A DNA stretch of 64,000 bases from Streptomyces sp. NBC_01463 (GCA_036227345.1 CP109468.1:4588001-4652000); one strand, 5' to 3'. Positions 8,086 to 16,083 are shown, counted from the first letter of the stretch. Notes: generated from the sequence alone by a model not told the origin. Made by a program: numbers and translations.

Positions 8086-9395
8086 GCACGCCCGGCCCCG
8101 ACAGCAAGCCCGGTCCCGGACGCAGCCCCGGCCTCGACCGCAGGCCTGGTTCCTCTCGCCGGTCCGGTTCCGAGCGCGGGCTCCCCCGCGGCATTCAGCG
8201 CATCACGGCCTCGGCCCTGGGCCCGTACCAGAGCGCCGTCATCCGGATCGGCTTCTCCGCCACGTACCTGCTCTTCCTGCTGCGCGAGTTTCCGCACCGG
8301 CACGAGATGTACGGCCCCGATGCTCCGTGGCGCTGGGACATGGCGCACCAGCTCATCTCCGGCAATCAGGCCTTCACCACGCTCATGTGGTCGGACAGCT
8401 CGGTCTGGTTCGAGTTCGTGTACGGGCTGGCGCTGGTCTCCGCCGCGCTGCTGATGGTCGGCTGGCACACCCGTGCCATGTCCGTGCTGTTCATGGCCGG
8501 TGTTCTCTCGCTGCAGAACCGCAGCATCTTCATGGGCGACGGCGGCGACAACGTCATCCACCTCATGGCGATCTACCTGGTGCTCACCCGGTGCGGGCAG
8601 GTCTGGTCCCTGGACGCTCGCCGTGCCCGGCGCCCGGTCGACGGCGAACCGCGGGCGGGTGACCTGGCCGGTCCGCTGCTGTGGGTGGCGTTCGGCGCGG
8701 TTCTTCTCGGGGCCACGGTGACGGACAACCTGGGCGGGACCTCCTGGCTGCCGGTCTTCTTCTGGATCCTGTGGATCGGCCACGGCGTCTGGTGGGCCGT
8801 GAGCCGGTACGCACCGCAGAGCGAGCCGCGCACCCTGCTCGATGTCGTCGCCAACCTCGCCCACAACGCGACGCTCGTCGTGATCATGGCCGAGGTCTGC
8901 CTGATCTACTCGACCGCGGGCTGGTACAAGATCCAGGGCTCCCGGTGGCAGGACGGCACGGCGCTGTACTACCCGCTCAAGCTCCACTACTTCACGCCCT
9001 GGCCGGCGCTCTCCGACATCCTCGCCTCCAGCGGGGTGATGGTGATGGTGCTGACCTACGCCACGGTCATCGTGCAGGTCGCCTTCCCGTTCACGCTGTT
9101 CAACCGGCGCGTCAAGAACGTGCTGCTCGTCGTGATGATCTGCGAGCACGCCGGTATCGCCCTGCTGCTGGGGCTCCCCTTCTTCTCGATGGCCATGATC
9201 GCGGCGGATGCCGTCTTCCTGCCGACCGTCTTCCTGGTGTGGCTCGGAGGCCGGGCGGCTCTCGGGCGGGACCTGCTGGTGCGGCGCCGGAACGGGAAGG
9301 GGCGGCGTGGCGAGGTGCCGGGGCCACGGGACGGTGCGGACCGGCGGGAGGCACCGCAGCACAGTGGCGACGGGGGCCATACGCTCGTCGGGTGA
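8082..9395 (+). CDS. HTTM-domain integral membrane protein
   Basis: A 437-aa protein starting with GTG at 8082, overlapping the upstream stop by GTGA. The first ~40 residues are a Gly/Pro/Arg/Ser linker. The rest is a multi-pass membrane region: hydrophobic helices lie near residues 60-75, 115-140, 150-175, 205-225, 228-245, 265-285, 315-340, 345-365 and 370-395. The HTTM (horizontally transferred transmembrane) family is related to vitamin K-dependent gamma-glutamyl carboxylase. W-Y-K-I-Q-G-S-R-W-Q-D-G-T-A near 287-300 matches the conserved lumenal loop of that family. Together with the DUF5819 partner it probably forms a membrane complex; substrate unknown. Confidence 0.82.
   Translation: MSTPGPDSKPGPGRSPGLDRRPGSSRRSGSERGLPRGIQRITASALGPYQSAVIRIGFSATYLLFLLREFPHRHEMYGPDAPWRWDMAHQLISGNQAFTTLMWSDSSVWFEFVYGLALVSAALLMVGWHTRAMSVLFMAGVLSLQNRSIFMGDGGDNVIHLMAIYLVLTRCGQVWSLDARRARRPVDGEPRAGDLAGPLLWVAFGAVLLGATVTDNLGGTSWLPVFFWILWIGHGVWWAVSRYAPQSEPRTLLDVVANLAHNATLVVIMAEVCLIYSTAGWYKIQGSRWQDGTALYYPLKLHYFTPWPALSDILASSGVMVMVLTYATVIVQVAFPFTLFNRRVKNVLLVVMICEHAGIALLLGLPFFSMAMIAADAVFLPTVFLVWLGGRAALGRDLLVRRRNGKGRRGEVPGPRDGADRREAPQHSGDGGHTLVG
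9380..9385 (+). promoter_or_regulatory. -10 hexamer TACGCT for a leaderless transcript
   Basis: TACGCT, six bases, then GTG at 9392. The hexamer lies inside the end of the HTTM gene, so the methyltransferase may have its own promoter besides read-through. Confidence 0.45.
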
Positions 9396-10153
9396 GCAGC
9401 GAGATGGGTAGTGCGAGTGGTGCGGACAGTGCCGGTGGTGTCAGTGGTGCGGGTGGCCCTGGCGCTGTCGGTGGTGCCGACGGTGTGGATGAGCCGGCCC
9501 AGATGGGTGAGCCGGCTCAGTACGACGAGGGGTTCGGGACGGAGATCGGGGTCGGGCCGCATCCGCTTCCCTGGCCCGTCGGAGAGCGGTACGACCCCGA
9601 GCTGCTTGCCCATGGCGACCGGCGCAATGTCGGTGATGGCTACCGCTACTGGACCCGTGAGGCGATCGTCGCCGATCTCGATCTGCGGCGGCACGACTTT
9701 CATGTGGCGGTGGAGAACTGGGGCCACGACTTCAACATCGGCTCCGTCGTCCGTACCGCGAACGCCTTCCTCGCCAAGGAGGTGCACATCGTGGGGCGGC
9801 GGCGCTGGAACCGTCGCGGAGCGATGGTCACCGACCGGTATCAGCATGTCCGGCACCACCCGGACACCGCCGATCTGACCGCCTGGGCGGAGGCCGAGGG
9901 GCTGCCGATCATCGGTATCGACAATCTGCCGGGTGCCGTGCCGCTGGAGCGGACGGAGCTGCCTCGGCGCTGCGTGCTGCTCTTCGGGCAGGAGGGGCCG
10001 GGGCTGACCGAAGAGGCCCGTAAGCACGCCTCGATGGTGTGCTCGATCGCGCAGTTCGGGTCGACGCGGTCGATCAATGCGGGGGCTGCTGCGGCGATTG
10101 CGATGCATGCGTGGGTGCAGCGGTATGCGGAGATTTCTGGGGGCGGGGCGTAG
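9392..10153 (+). CDS. SpoU/TrmH-family RNA 2'-O-methyltransferase
   Basis: A 253-aa protein starting with GTG at 9392 (GTGA overlap with the HTTM gene). The first ~45 residues are Gly/Ala-rich. The SPOUT core shows motif 1 near residues 110-130 (N-W-G-H-D-F-N-I-G-S-V-V-R-T-A-N-A-F), motif 2 near 195-205 (L-F-G-Q-E-G-P-G-L) and motif 3 near 220-240 (I-A-Q-F-G-S-T-R-S-I-N-A-G-A-A), which form the knotted SAM site. It should methylate a 2'-OH in tRNA or rRNA; the target cannot be decided. An N-terminal substrate-binding domain as in TsnR/RlmB is not obvious. Confidence 0.9.
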   Translation: MSSEMGSASGADSAGGVSGAGGPGAVGGADGVDEPAQMGEPAQYDEGFGTEIGVGPHPLPWPVGERYDPELLAHGDRRNVGDGYRYWTREAIVADLDLRRHDFHVAVENWGHDFNIGSVVRTANAFLAKEVHIVGRRRWNRRGAMVTDRYQHVRHHPDTADLTAWAEAEGLPIIGIDNLPGAVPLERTELPRRCVLLFGQEGPGLTEEARKHASMVCSIAQFGSTRSINAGAAAAIAMHAWVQRYAEISGGGA

Positions 10154-10175
10154 GCCTGACCCTGGGCTGTTGCCC

Positions 10176-10235
10176 GGACCGGGGTGGTCCGAGTCCCTGG
10201 ACCGGGGTGGTCCGGAGCCCGGACCGGGGTGGTCC
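10176..10235. repeat. Three short hairpin repeats GGACC-N5-GGTCC
   Basis: GGACCGGGGTGGTCC occurs at 10176-10190, 10199-10213 and 10221-10235. Each copy is itself an inverted repeat (5-bp stem, 5-nt loop). They sit just after the methyltransferase gene. Confidence 0.8.
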
Positions 10236-10329
10236 GGGGACTGGTTGCGGTCGCGGCTGGGTGTGCGGGAGGGGGTGGGTGGGGTCGCCTGCGGCGGGGC
10301 TTTTTCCCCTACCCGCCCCTTCCCGTAAC

Positions 10330-10378
10330 CGGGGCTCCGCCCCGGACCCCGCTCCTCAAACGCCGGAGGGGCTGGGTG
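10330..10378. repeat. Streptomyces dispersed extragenic element
   Basis: The stretch contains GGGGCTCCGCCCCGGACCCC followed by GCTCCTCAAACGCCGGAGGG. I recognise this combination as a dispersed repeat found between genes in many Streptomyces genomes; it can fold into a G+C hairpin (GGGGC-TCC-GCCCC). Other copies cannot be confirmed from one window. Confidence 0.55.
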
Positions 10379-10430
10379 GGACGAAGGGGCCGGATGAGGG
10401 CCGGGAGGGGAGGGGAGGGGAGGGGACTGG

Positions 10431-10591
10431 GGTTAGGGCCCCACACCGGGAGGGGCCTGGGTCGGTTAGGGCCCACAGCGGGAGGGGCCTGGATCGGGTA
10501 GGGCCCACAGCGGGAGGGGCCTGGGTCGGTTAGGGCCCACAGCGGGAGGGGCCTGGATCGGGTAGGGCCGACAGCCGGAGGGGCTTGGGTC
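10431..10591. repeat. 32-bp tandem repeat, five units plus degenerate tail
   Basis: Units lie at 10431-10463 (33 bp), 10464-10495, 10496-10527, 10528-10559 and 10560-10591. The core is TAGGGCCCACAGCGGGAGG. Units 2 and 4 are identical and units 1, 3 and 5 share a GGGTC end, so a 64-bp dimer has been duplicated. Degenerate pieces continue to about 10648, near the end of paaN. No gene is seen between 10154 and 10665; the 512-bp gap is filled by this array, the GGACC hairpins and the dispersed element. Confidence 0.85.
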
Positions 10592-10665
10592 GGGAAGGGC
10601 CTGGATCGGAGGGGCCCACAGCGGAAAGGGCCCGGATGGGGAGGGCCCGTCGGTTGGTGCCGGGG

Positions 10666-12366
10666 TCAGCGTTGGCGGCGGACTTCCAGGGTGCGGAAGC
10701 GGTTCGAGACGAAGGCGCCGTCGCACAGGGCGGCGTTCGCTGCCGGGTTGCCTCCTGAGCCGTGGAAGTCGGAGAACGCCGCCGTCTGGTTGACGTACAC
10801 CCCGCCGGTCAGGTTCAGCGAGAGCTGGGCCGACTCGTCCAGGCAGACGTCCTCCATCGCGCGCTCCACCTCCGGTGAGGTCGTGTAAGCGCCCACCGTC
10901 ATCGCTCCCTTGTCGCGGACGGTGCGGCGCAGCAGCTCCAGCGCGTCCGCCGTCGAGTCGACCGCGACCGCGAACGAGACCGGGCCGAAGCACTCCGAGA
11001 GGCAGGGGGAGTCGTCGTCCGGCTTGGTGCCGTCGAGCTTGACGATCAGCGGGGTACGGACGACCGCGTCGGGGAAGTCGGGGTTGGTCACTTCCCGGGA
11101 AGGCAGCGCCACGTCGCCCAGCTGCGCGGCCTCCTCCAGGCGGGCCTTCACCTCCGGGTTGACCAGGGCGCCCAGCAGGCCGTTCGCACGGGCGTCGTCG
11201 CCCAGGAGGCCGGTGACCGCGGCGGCGATGTCGGTGACCACGTCGTCGTACGTCTTGTCGCCCGTGTCCGTGGTGATGCCGTTGCGGGGGATCAGCAGGT
11301 TCTGCGGGGTGGTGCACATCTGGCCGCTGTAGAGCGAGAGCGAGAACGCGATGTTGGCGAGCATGCCGCGGTAGTCGTCGGTCGAGTCGAGGACGATCGT
11401 GTTGACCCCGGCCTTCTCCGTATAGACCTGCGCCTGGCGGGCGTTGGCCTCCAGCCAGTCGCCGAACTCCGTGGAGCCGGTGTAGTCGATGATCCTGATC
11501 TCGGGGCGGAGCGCCAGGGTCTTGGCGATGCCCTCGCCCGGCCGCTCGACGGCCAGAGCGACCAGGTTGGCATCGAAGCCGGCCTCGGCGAGCACCTCGC
11601 GCGCCACCTGGACGGTGAGGGCCAGCGGGAGCACGGCCCGGGGGTGCGGCTTGACCAGGACCGGATTGCCGGTGGCGAGGGAGGCGAAGAGGCCCGGGTA
11701 GCCGTTCCACGTGGGGAAGGTGTTGCAGCCGATCAACAGCGAGATGCCGCGTCCGGACGCGGTGAACGTCTTGTGCAGGTCGAGCGGGTCGCGCTTGCCC
11801 TGCGGCTTGGACCAGTCGGCGGTGCGGGGGGCGCGGATCTGCTCCTCGTACGCATACGCCACCGCCTCCAGACCGCGGTCCTGGGCGTGCGGGCCGCCGG
11901 CCTGGAACGCCATCATGAAGGCCTGTCCGCTGGTGTGCATCACCGCGTGGCCGAACTCATGGGTGCGGGCGCTGATCCGCGCCAGGATCTCCAGACAGAC
12001 CAGGGCCCTGGTCTCCGGTCCGGCCTCGCGCCAGGCGGGGATTCCCGCGCGCATCGCGGGGAGCAGGACATCCAGGTCGGCGTGCGGATACTCGACGGCC
12101 AGCTCCGGACCGTAGGGCGAGATCTCACCGCCCGTCCAGCCGTCCGTGCCCGGCTGGTCCAGGTCGAGGCGGGTGCGCAGCACGGCGTCGAAGGCGGCCT
12201 TGCCCTCGGCCGCGCCCAGGCTGCCGGGGGCGCCGCCCTCGCCGTACGCCTTCGGGTGCTCGGGGTGCGGGGACCAGTACTCCCGCGTGCGGATCGCTTC
12301 GAGGGTCCGGTCCAGCGTGGGGCGGTGCTTCTCGGACAGCAGGTGCGGGGAGAGCTCGGCGGCCAT
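10666..12366 (-). CDS. paaN: Phenylacetate degradation protein PaaN (aldehyde dehydrogenase family)
   Basis: A 566-aa aldehyde-dehydrogenase-superfamily protein of the single-domain PaaN type. The ATG at 12366 follows GAGGAG at good distance; upstream sequence in the same frame is not protein-like. The catalytic region shows Y-S-G-Q-M-C-T-T-P-Q-N-L near residues 345-356, with the Cys expected of ALDHs, and T-E-K-A-G-V-N-T near 318-325 for the Glu region. In E. coli the aldehyde formed after ring cleavage is oxidised by PaaZ; PaaN is the actinobacterial candidate for that or a related step, but its exact substrate is not settled to my knowledge. It is divergent from a TetR gene with a shared operator. 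Confidence 0.88.
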   Translation of the reverse strand: MAAELSPHLLSEKHRPTLDRTLEAIRTREYWSPHPEHPKAYGEGGAPGSLGAAEGKAAFDAVLRTRLDLDQPGTDGWTGGEISPYGPELAVEYPHADLDVLLPAMRAGIPAWREAGPETRALVCLEILARISARTHEFGHAVMHTSGQAFMMAFQAGGPHAQDRGLEAVAYAYEEQIRAPRTADWSKPQGKRDPLDLHKTFTASGRGISLLIGCNTFPTWNGYPGLFASLATGNPVLVKPHPRAVLPLALTVQVAREVLAEAGFDANLVALAVERPGEGIAKTLALRPEIRIIDYTGSTEFGDWLEANARQAQVYTEKAGVNTIVLDSTDDYRGMLANIAFSLSLYSGQMCTTPQNLLIPRNGITTDTGDKTYDDVVTDIAAAVTGLLGDDARANGLLGALVNPEVKARLEEAAQLGDVALPSREVTNPDFPDAVVRTPLIVKLDGTKPDDDSPCLSECFGPVSFAVAVDSTADALELLRRTVRDKGAMTVGAYTTSPEVERAMEDVCLDESAQLSLNLTGGVYVNQTAAFSDFHGSGGNPAANAALCDGAFVSNRFRTLEVRRQR

Positions 12367-12420
12367 GACGGACCAACTCCTCATCGAGCTGGGCAGGGAC
12401 GGGCGGACAGAGTTAGAGTA

Positions 12421-12438
12421 ACCGAACGATCGGTCGGG
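12421..12438. promoter_or_regulatory. PaaR-type operator, copy 2 (paaN/tetR intergenic region)
   Basis: ACCGAACGATCGGTCGGG, 55 bp upstream of paaN and 52 bp upstream of the TetR gene. It equals the reverse complement of the paaA site in 17 of 18 positions. Position between the divergent genes suggests autoregulation plus control of paaN. Confidence 0.72.
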
Positions 12439-12489
12439 ACAAGGGGGCCCACGAAACCTGTGGACAACTCGTAGGGGAGGATCGCGGGC

Positions 12490-13083
12490 ATGACCACGGC
12501 CAAGCGGGACACGTACACCCCGGAGACTCTGCTCACGGTCGCCGTCCGTGTCTTCAACGAGCGCGGCTACGACGGCACGTCCATGGAGCACCTGTCGAAG
12601 GCGGCGGGCATCTCCAAGTCGTCCATCTACCACCACGTCGCCGGCAAGGAAGAACTGCTGCGGCGTGCGGTCACCCGGGCCCTGGACGGGCTCTTCGGCA
12701 TCCTCGACGAGTCGGGCGCGACGCGGGGCCGCGCGATCGCGCGGGTCGAGTACGTCACCCGTCGCACCGTCGAGGTGCTGATAGCCGAACTGCCCTATGT
12801 CACGCTGCTGCTGCGCGTACGGGGCAACACGAAGACCGAGCGCTGGGCCCTGGAGCGGCGGCGCGAGTTCGACCAGCGCGTGGCCGATCTGCTGAAGGCG
12901 GCGGTGGCGGACGGCGATCTCCGCTCCGACGTGGACATACGGCTGGCGACGCGGCTGCTCTTCGGGATGGTCAACTCGCTCGTGGAGTGGTTCCGGCCGC
13001 TGCCCGACGGCGGCGCGGAGGGGGAGCGGCTCGCCGACACCGTCGTGCAGCTGGCTTTCGAGGGCATGAAGTCGAGCCGCTGA
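12490..13083 (+). CDS. paaR: TetR-family regulator, PaaR-like
   Basis: A 197-aa TetR protein. The N-terminal helix-turn-helix includes V-F-N-E-R-G-Y-D-G-T-S-M-E-H-L and A-A-G-I-S-K-S-S-I-Y-H-H-V (residues 19-55), the standard recognition segment ending in Y-H-H-V. The C-terminal ligand domain is of the usual length. A GGGGAGG site precedes the ATG. It is divergent from paaN and separated by the 12421 palindrome. By analogy with PaaR proteins of other bacteria it probably represses paa genes until phenylacetyl-CoA accumulates; that ligand is inferred, not visible. Confidence 0.85.
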   Translation: MTTAKRDTYTPETLLTVAVRVFNERGYDGTSMEHLSKAAGISKSSIYHHVAGKEELLRRAVTRALDGLFGILDESGATRGRAIARVEYVTRRTVEVLIAELPYVTLLLRVRGNTKTERWALERRREFDQRVADLLKAAVADGDLRSDVDIRLATRLLFGMVNSLVEWFRPLPDGGAEGERLADTVVQLAFEGMKSSR

Positions 13084-13113
13084 CCCGGCGGCTGCCCGCC
13101 GGGGTGCCCGGGC

Positions 13114-13635
13114 TCAGGTGAGTTCCGTGGGGCGTTCCGGGCCCGGGGCCAGGTCCGTCTCCTCGAACACCAGCAGGGTGCGCGTGGACAGCACCTCCGG
13201 AATGGCCTGGATCCTGGTCAGGACCAGCTCGCGCAGTGAGCGGTTGTCCGGTGTGTGCACCAGCAGCAGTACGTCGAAATCACCGCTGACCAGCGCGATG
13301 TGCGTGGCCCCCGGCAGCGCCTGAAGCTGCTCGCGCACGGTGCGCCAGGAATTCTGGACGATCTTGAGCGTGATGTACGCGGAGGCTCCCTGCCCCGCAC
13401 GCTCATGGTTCACCCGGGCGCTGAAGCCGCGGATCACGCCGTCGTCGATGAGCCGGTTGATCCGGGCGTACGCGTTGGCGCGCGAGACATGGACCCGGTC
13501 GGCCACCGACCGTATCGAGGCGCGGCCGTCCGTCTGGAGCAACCGGAGGATGGCGCGATCGATGGAGTCGAGCGGGCGTGCCGGCGGAACCTGGCCGGGC
13601 TCCTCGGCCCCGTCGGCCATTTGTTCAGCTGCCAT
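13114..13635 (-). CDS. bkdR: Lrp/AsnC-family regulator, BkdR-like
   Basis: A 173-aa protein with an N-terminal HTH (L-D-S-I-D-R-A-I-L-R-L-L-Q-T-D-G-R-A-S near residue 25, then V-S-R-A-N-A-Y-A-R-I-N-R-L near 50) and a C-terminal RAM/AsnC ligand domain containing A-L-V-S-G-D-F-D-V-L-L-L-V near 120. ATG at 13635 is preceded by GGGGAGG; a longer upstream frame is not protein-like. It is divergent from the bkd operon at 13883. Lrp-type BkdR proteins are known to control branched-chain 2-oxoacid dehydrogenase genes in several bacteria. Tandem TTTCGACA repeats between the two genes are candidate sites. Confidence 0.85.
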   Translation of the reverse strand: MAAEQMADGAEEPGQVPPARPLDSIDRAILRLLQTDGRASIRSVADRVHVSRANAYARINRLIDDGVIRGFSARVNHERAGQGASAYITLKIVQNSWRTVREQLQALPGATHIALVSGDFDVLLLVHTPDNRSLRELVLTRIQAIPEVLSTRTLLVFEETDLAPGPERPTELT

Positions 13636-13736
13636 GTTCCCGTGCCTCCCCGTCCTGGACGACCTGTTCCCATCCCAGGCTGTGGAGAACCGTTTGTCCA
13701 CAGGCTGGCGGTGCCTGTAGCCAAAATGCGCTCGCG

Positions 13737-13754
13737 ACCGAACAATCGGTAGGT
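13737..13754. promoter_or_regulatory. PaaR-type operator, copy 3 (bkdR/bkdA intergenic region)
   Basis: ACCGAACAATCGGTAGGT matches the reverse complement of the paaA operator in 16 of 18 positions, keeping the ACCGAAC and ATCGGT halves. It is 129 bp upstream of the bkd operon start and 102 bp upstream of bkdR. Confidence 0.55.
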
Positions 13755-13784
13755 GAGACGCACCACATCCGCGGCTCGCACGGC

Positions 13785-13810
13785 TTTCGACATTTCGACA
13801 TATTTCGACA
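13785..13810. promoter_or_regulatory. Three TTTCGACA direct repeats, candidate BkdR site
   Basis: TTTCGACA occurs at 13785-13792, 13793-13800 and 13803-13810. Head-to-tail repeats spaced about one helical turn or less suit the wrapping oligomers of Lrp/AsnC proteins. An inverted repeat GGCATC...GATGCC follows at 13817-13838. Confidence 0.5.
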
Positions 13811-13882
13811 CCCCTCGGCATCGGGTACCCCTGATGCCGCCAGACGCCGCTCGATACCCCTCGATGCCAGGAGGTGCTTGTC

Positions 13883-15055
13883 ATGACGGTCCAAGAGCTG
13901 CCCGGCGCGGCCGCCTACCGGCCCACGCCGCCCCCGGCCTGGAAGCCGCTCACCGATCCCGCGCCGCTGCTCCCGGACCCCGAGCCGTACCGCGTGCTCG
14001 GTACGGACGCCGTGGCCGACGCAGACCCCGAGCTGCTGCTGCGGCTCTACGCCGAGCTCGTGCGCGGCCGGCGGTACAACGCGCAGGCGACCGCCCTCAC
14101 CAAGCAGGGCAGGCTCGCCGTCTACCCGTCGAGTACCGGGCAGGAGGCCTGCGAGGTCGCGGCCGCCCTGGTGCTGGAGGAGCGGGACTGGCTCTTCCCG
14201 AGCTACCGCGACACGCTCGCGGCCGTGGCCCGGGGCCTGGACCCGGTCGAGGCGCTCACCCTGCTGCGCGGCGACCGGCACACCGGCTACGACCCGCGCG
14301 AGCACCGCATCGCGCCCCTGTGCACCCCGCTCGCCACCCAGCTGCCGCACGCCGTGGGCCTGGCCCACGCGGCGCGGCTCAAGGGCGACGACGTGGTCGC
14401 GCTCGCCATGGTCGGCGACGGCGGCACCAGCGAGGGCGACTTCCACGAGGCGCTCAATTTCGCGGCCGTCTGGCGGGCCCCTGTCGTCTTCCTCGTCCAG
14501 AACAACGGCTTCGCCATCTCCGTACCCCTGGCCAAGCAGACCGCGGCACCGTCCCTGGCCCACAAGGCCGTGGGGTACGGAATGCCCGGCCGGCTGGTCG
14601 ACGGCAACGACGCGGCAGCAGTGCACCAGGTGCTCTCCGAGGCGGTGGCGCGTGCCCGCAGCGGCGGCGGTCCGACGCTCGTGGAGGCCGTGACCTACCG
14701 GATGGACGCGCACACGAACGCCGACGACGCGACGCGCTACCGCGGGGACAGCGAGGTAGAGGCCTGGCGGGACCACGACCCGGTGCGGATCCTGGAGCGG
14801 GAGCTGACCGGGCGCGGGCTGCTCGGCGACGAAGGCATCGAGGAGGCGCGGGTGGCCGCGGAGCAGATGGCGGCCGGGCTGCGGGACCGGATGAACGCGG
14901 ACCCGGTGCTCGACCCGATGGACCTCTTCGCCCATGTGTACGCGGAGCAGACGACACAGCTGCGCGAGCAGGCGGCCCGCCTGCGCGTCGAGCTGGACGC
15001 GGAGAACGACCAGCACGACCAGCACGGCACGGACGACAGGGGTGCAGGGCGATGA
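13883..15055 (+). CDS. bkdA: Branched-chain 2-oxoacid dehydrogenase E1 alpha subunit (operon 1)
   Basis: A 390-aa thiamine-diphosphate enzyme subunit. It starts at ATG 13883, eight bases after AGGAGG; the ATG at 13874 is too close. The ThDP motif runs G-D-G-G-T-S-E-G-D to N-N near residues 176-206. F-P-S-Y-R-D-T near 110 and R-M-D-A-H-T-N-A-D-D-A-T-R-Y near 273 are typical of branched-chain E1a. Together with E1b it decarboxylates 2-oxoacids from Val, Leu and Ile and loads the acyl group on E2 lipoate. These acyl-CoAs prime branched fatty acids and polyketides in Streptomyces. ATGA overlap with the E1b gene. Confidence 0.93.
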   Translation: MTVQELPGAAAYRPTPPPAWKPLTDPAPLLPDPEPYRVLGTDAVADADPELLLRLYAELVRGRRYNAQATALTKQGRLAVYPSSTGQEACEVAAALVLEERDWLFPSYRDTLAAVARGLDPVEALTLLRGDRHTGYDPREHRIAPLCTPLATQLPHAVGLAHAARLKGDDVVALAMVGDGGTSEGDFHEALNFAAVWRAPVVFLVQNNGFAISVPLAKQTAAPSLAHKAVGYGMPGRLVDGNDAAAVHQVLSEAVARARSGGGPTLVEAVTYRMDAHTNADDATRYRGDSEVEAWRDHDPVRILERELTGRGLLGDEGIEEARVAAEQMAAGLRDRMNADPVLDPMDLFAHVYAEQTTQLREQAARLRVELDAENDQHDQHGTDDRGAGR

Positions 15056-16083
15056 CCACCGCAGCGGCCACGGCCGGAGAGCGGACGGCGAAGGCCAAGC
15101 CCGCCACGATGGCCCAGGCACTCGGGCGCGCGCTGCGCGACTCGATGGCCGACGACCCTTCCGTGCACGTCCTCGGTGAGGACGTCGGGACACTCGGCGG
15201 GGTCTTCAGGATCACCGACGGCCTGGCGAAGGAGTTCGGCGACGAGCGGTGCACGGACACCCCGCTGGCCGAGGCCGGCATCCTCGGGGCGGCCGTGGGC
15301 ATGGCGATGTACGGGCTGCGGCCCGTGGTGGAGATGCAGTTCGACGCCTTCGCCTATCCGGCGTTCGAGCAGCTCATCAGCCATGTCGCCAAGATGCGGA
15401 ACCGGACCGGGGGCGCGATGCCGCTGCCCATCACCGTCCGGGTGCCGTACGGCGGCGGAATCGGCGGTGTCGAGCACCACAGCGACTCCTCGGAGGCGTA
15501 CTACATGGCGACCCCGGGTCTCCATGTCGTCACACCCGCCACCGTCGACGACGCCTACGGGCTGCTGAGGGCCTCGATCGCCTCCGACGACCCTGTGGTC
15601 TTCCTGGAGCCCAAGCGGCTCTACTGGTCGAAGGCGGACTGGTCGCCGCAGGCACCCGCCGCCGTGGAGCCCATCGGGCGGGCCGTCGTGCGCCGTCAGG
15701 GCCGCAGCGCGACGCTCATCACGTACGGGCCGTCCCTGCCGGTCTGCATGGAGGCGGCGGAGGCCGCCGTCGAGGAGGGCTGGGACCTCGAAGTAGTCGA
15801 CCTGCGGTCGCTGGTGCCGTTCGACGACGAGACCGTTGCCGCGTCCGTGCGGCGTACCGGCCGCGCGGTCGTCGTCCACGAGTCCACCGGCTTCGGCGGG
15901 CCGGGTGGCGAGATCGCCGCCCGGATCACGGAGCGCTGCTTCCACCACCTGGAGGCACCGGTGCTGCGCGTCGCCGGATTCGACATCCCCTATCCGCCGC
16001 CGATGCAGGAGCGCCACCATCTGCCGGGTGTGGACCGGGTGCTCGACGCCGTCGCCCGACTGCAGTGGGAGGCGGAGCACTGA
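15052..16083 (+). CDS. bkdB: Branched-chain 2-oxoacid dehydrogenase E1 beta subunit (operon 1)
   Basis: A 343-aa transketolase-type subunit. After an ~18-residue Ala/Lys leader it has G-E-D-V-G-T-L-G-G-V-F near 42-52, F-D-A-F-A-Y-P-A-F-E-Q near 98-108, and R-V-P-Y-G-G-G-I-G-G-V-E-H-H-S near 129-143, all conserved in E1b and supplying the Glu that activates ThDP. The C-terminal domain ends Y-P-P-P-M-Q-E. Start ATG overlaps the E1a stop (ATGA); the stop shares its last base with the E2 start (TGATG). Confidence 0.94.
   Translation: MTTAAATAGERTAKAKPATMAQALGRALRDSMADDPSVHVLGEDVGTLGGVFRITDGLAKEFGDERCTDTPLAEAGILGAAVGMAMYGLRPVVEMQFDAFAYPAFEQLISHVAKMRNRTGGAMPLPITVRVPYGGGIGGVEHHSDSSEAYYMATPGLHVVTPATVDDAYGLLRASIASDDPVVFLEPKRLYWSKADWSPQAPAAVEPIGRAVVRRQGRSATLITYGPSLPVCMEAAEAAVEEGWDLEVVDLRSLVPFDDETVAASVRRTGRAVVVHESTGFGGPGGEIAARITERCFHHLEAPVLRVAGFDIPYPPPMQERHHLPGVDRVLDAVARLQWEAEH

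Noticed and set aside
10431..10591. Regular 32-bp array that could suggest CRISPR
   Set aside because: Units are directly adjacent with no unique spacers, and there are no cas genes; it is a tandem repeat.
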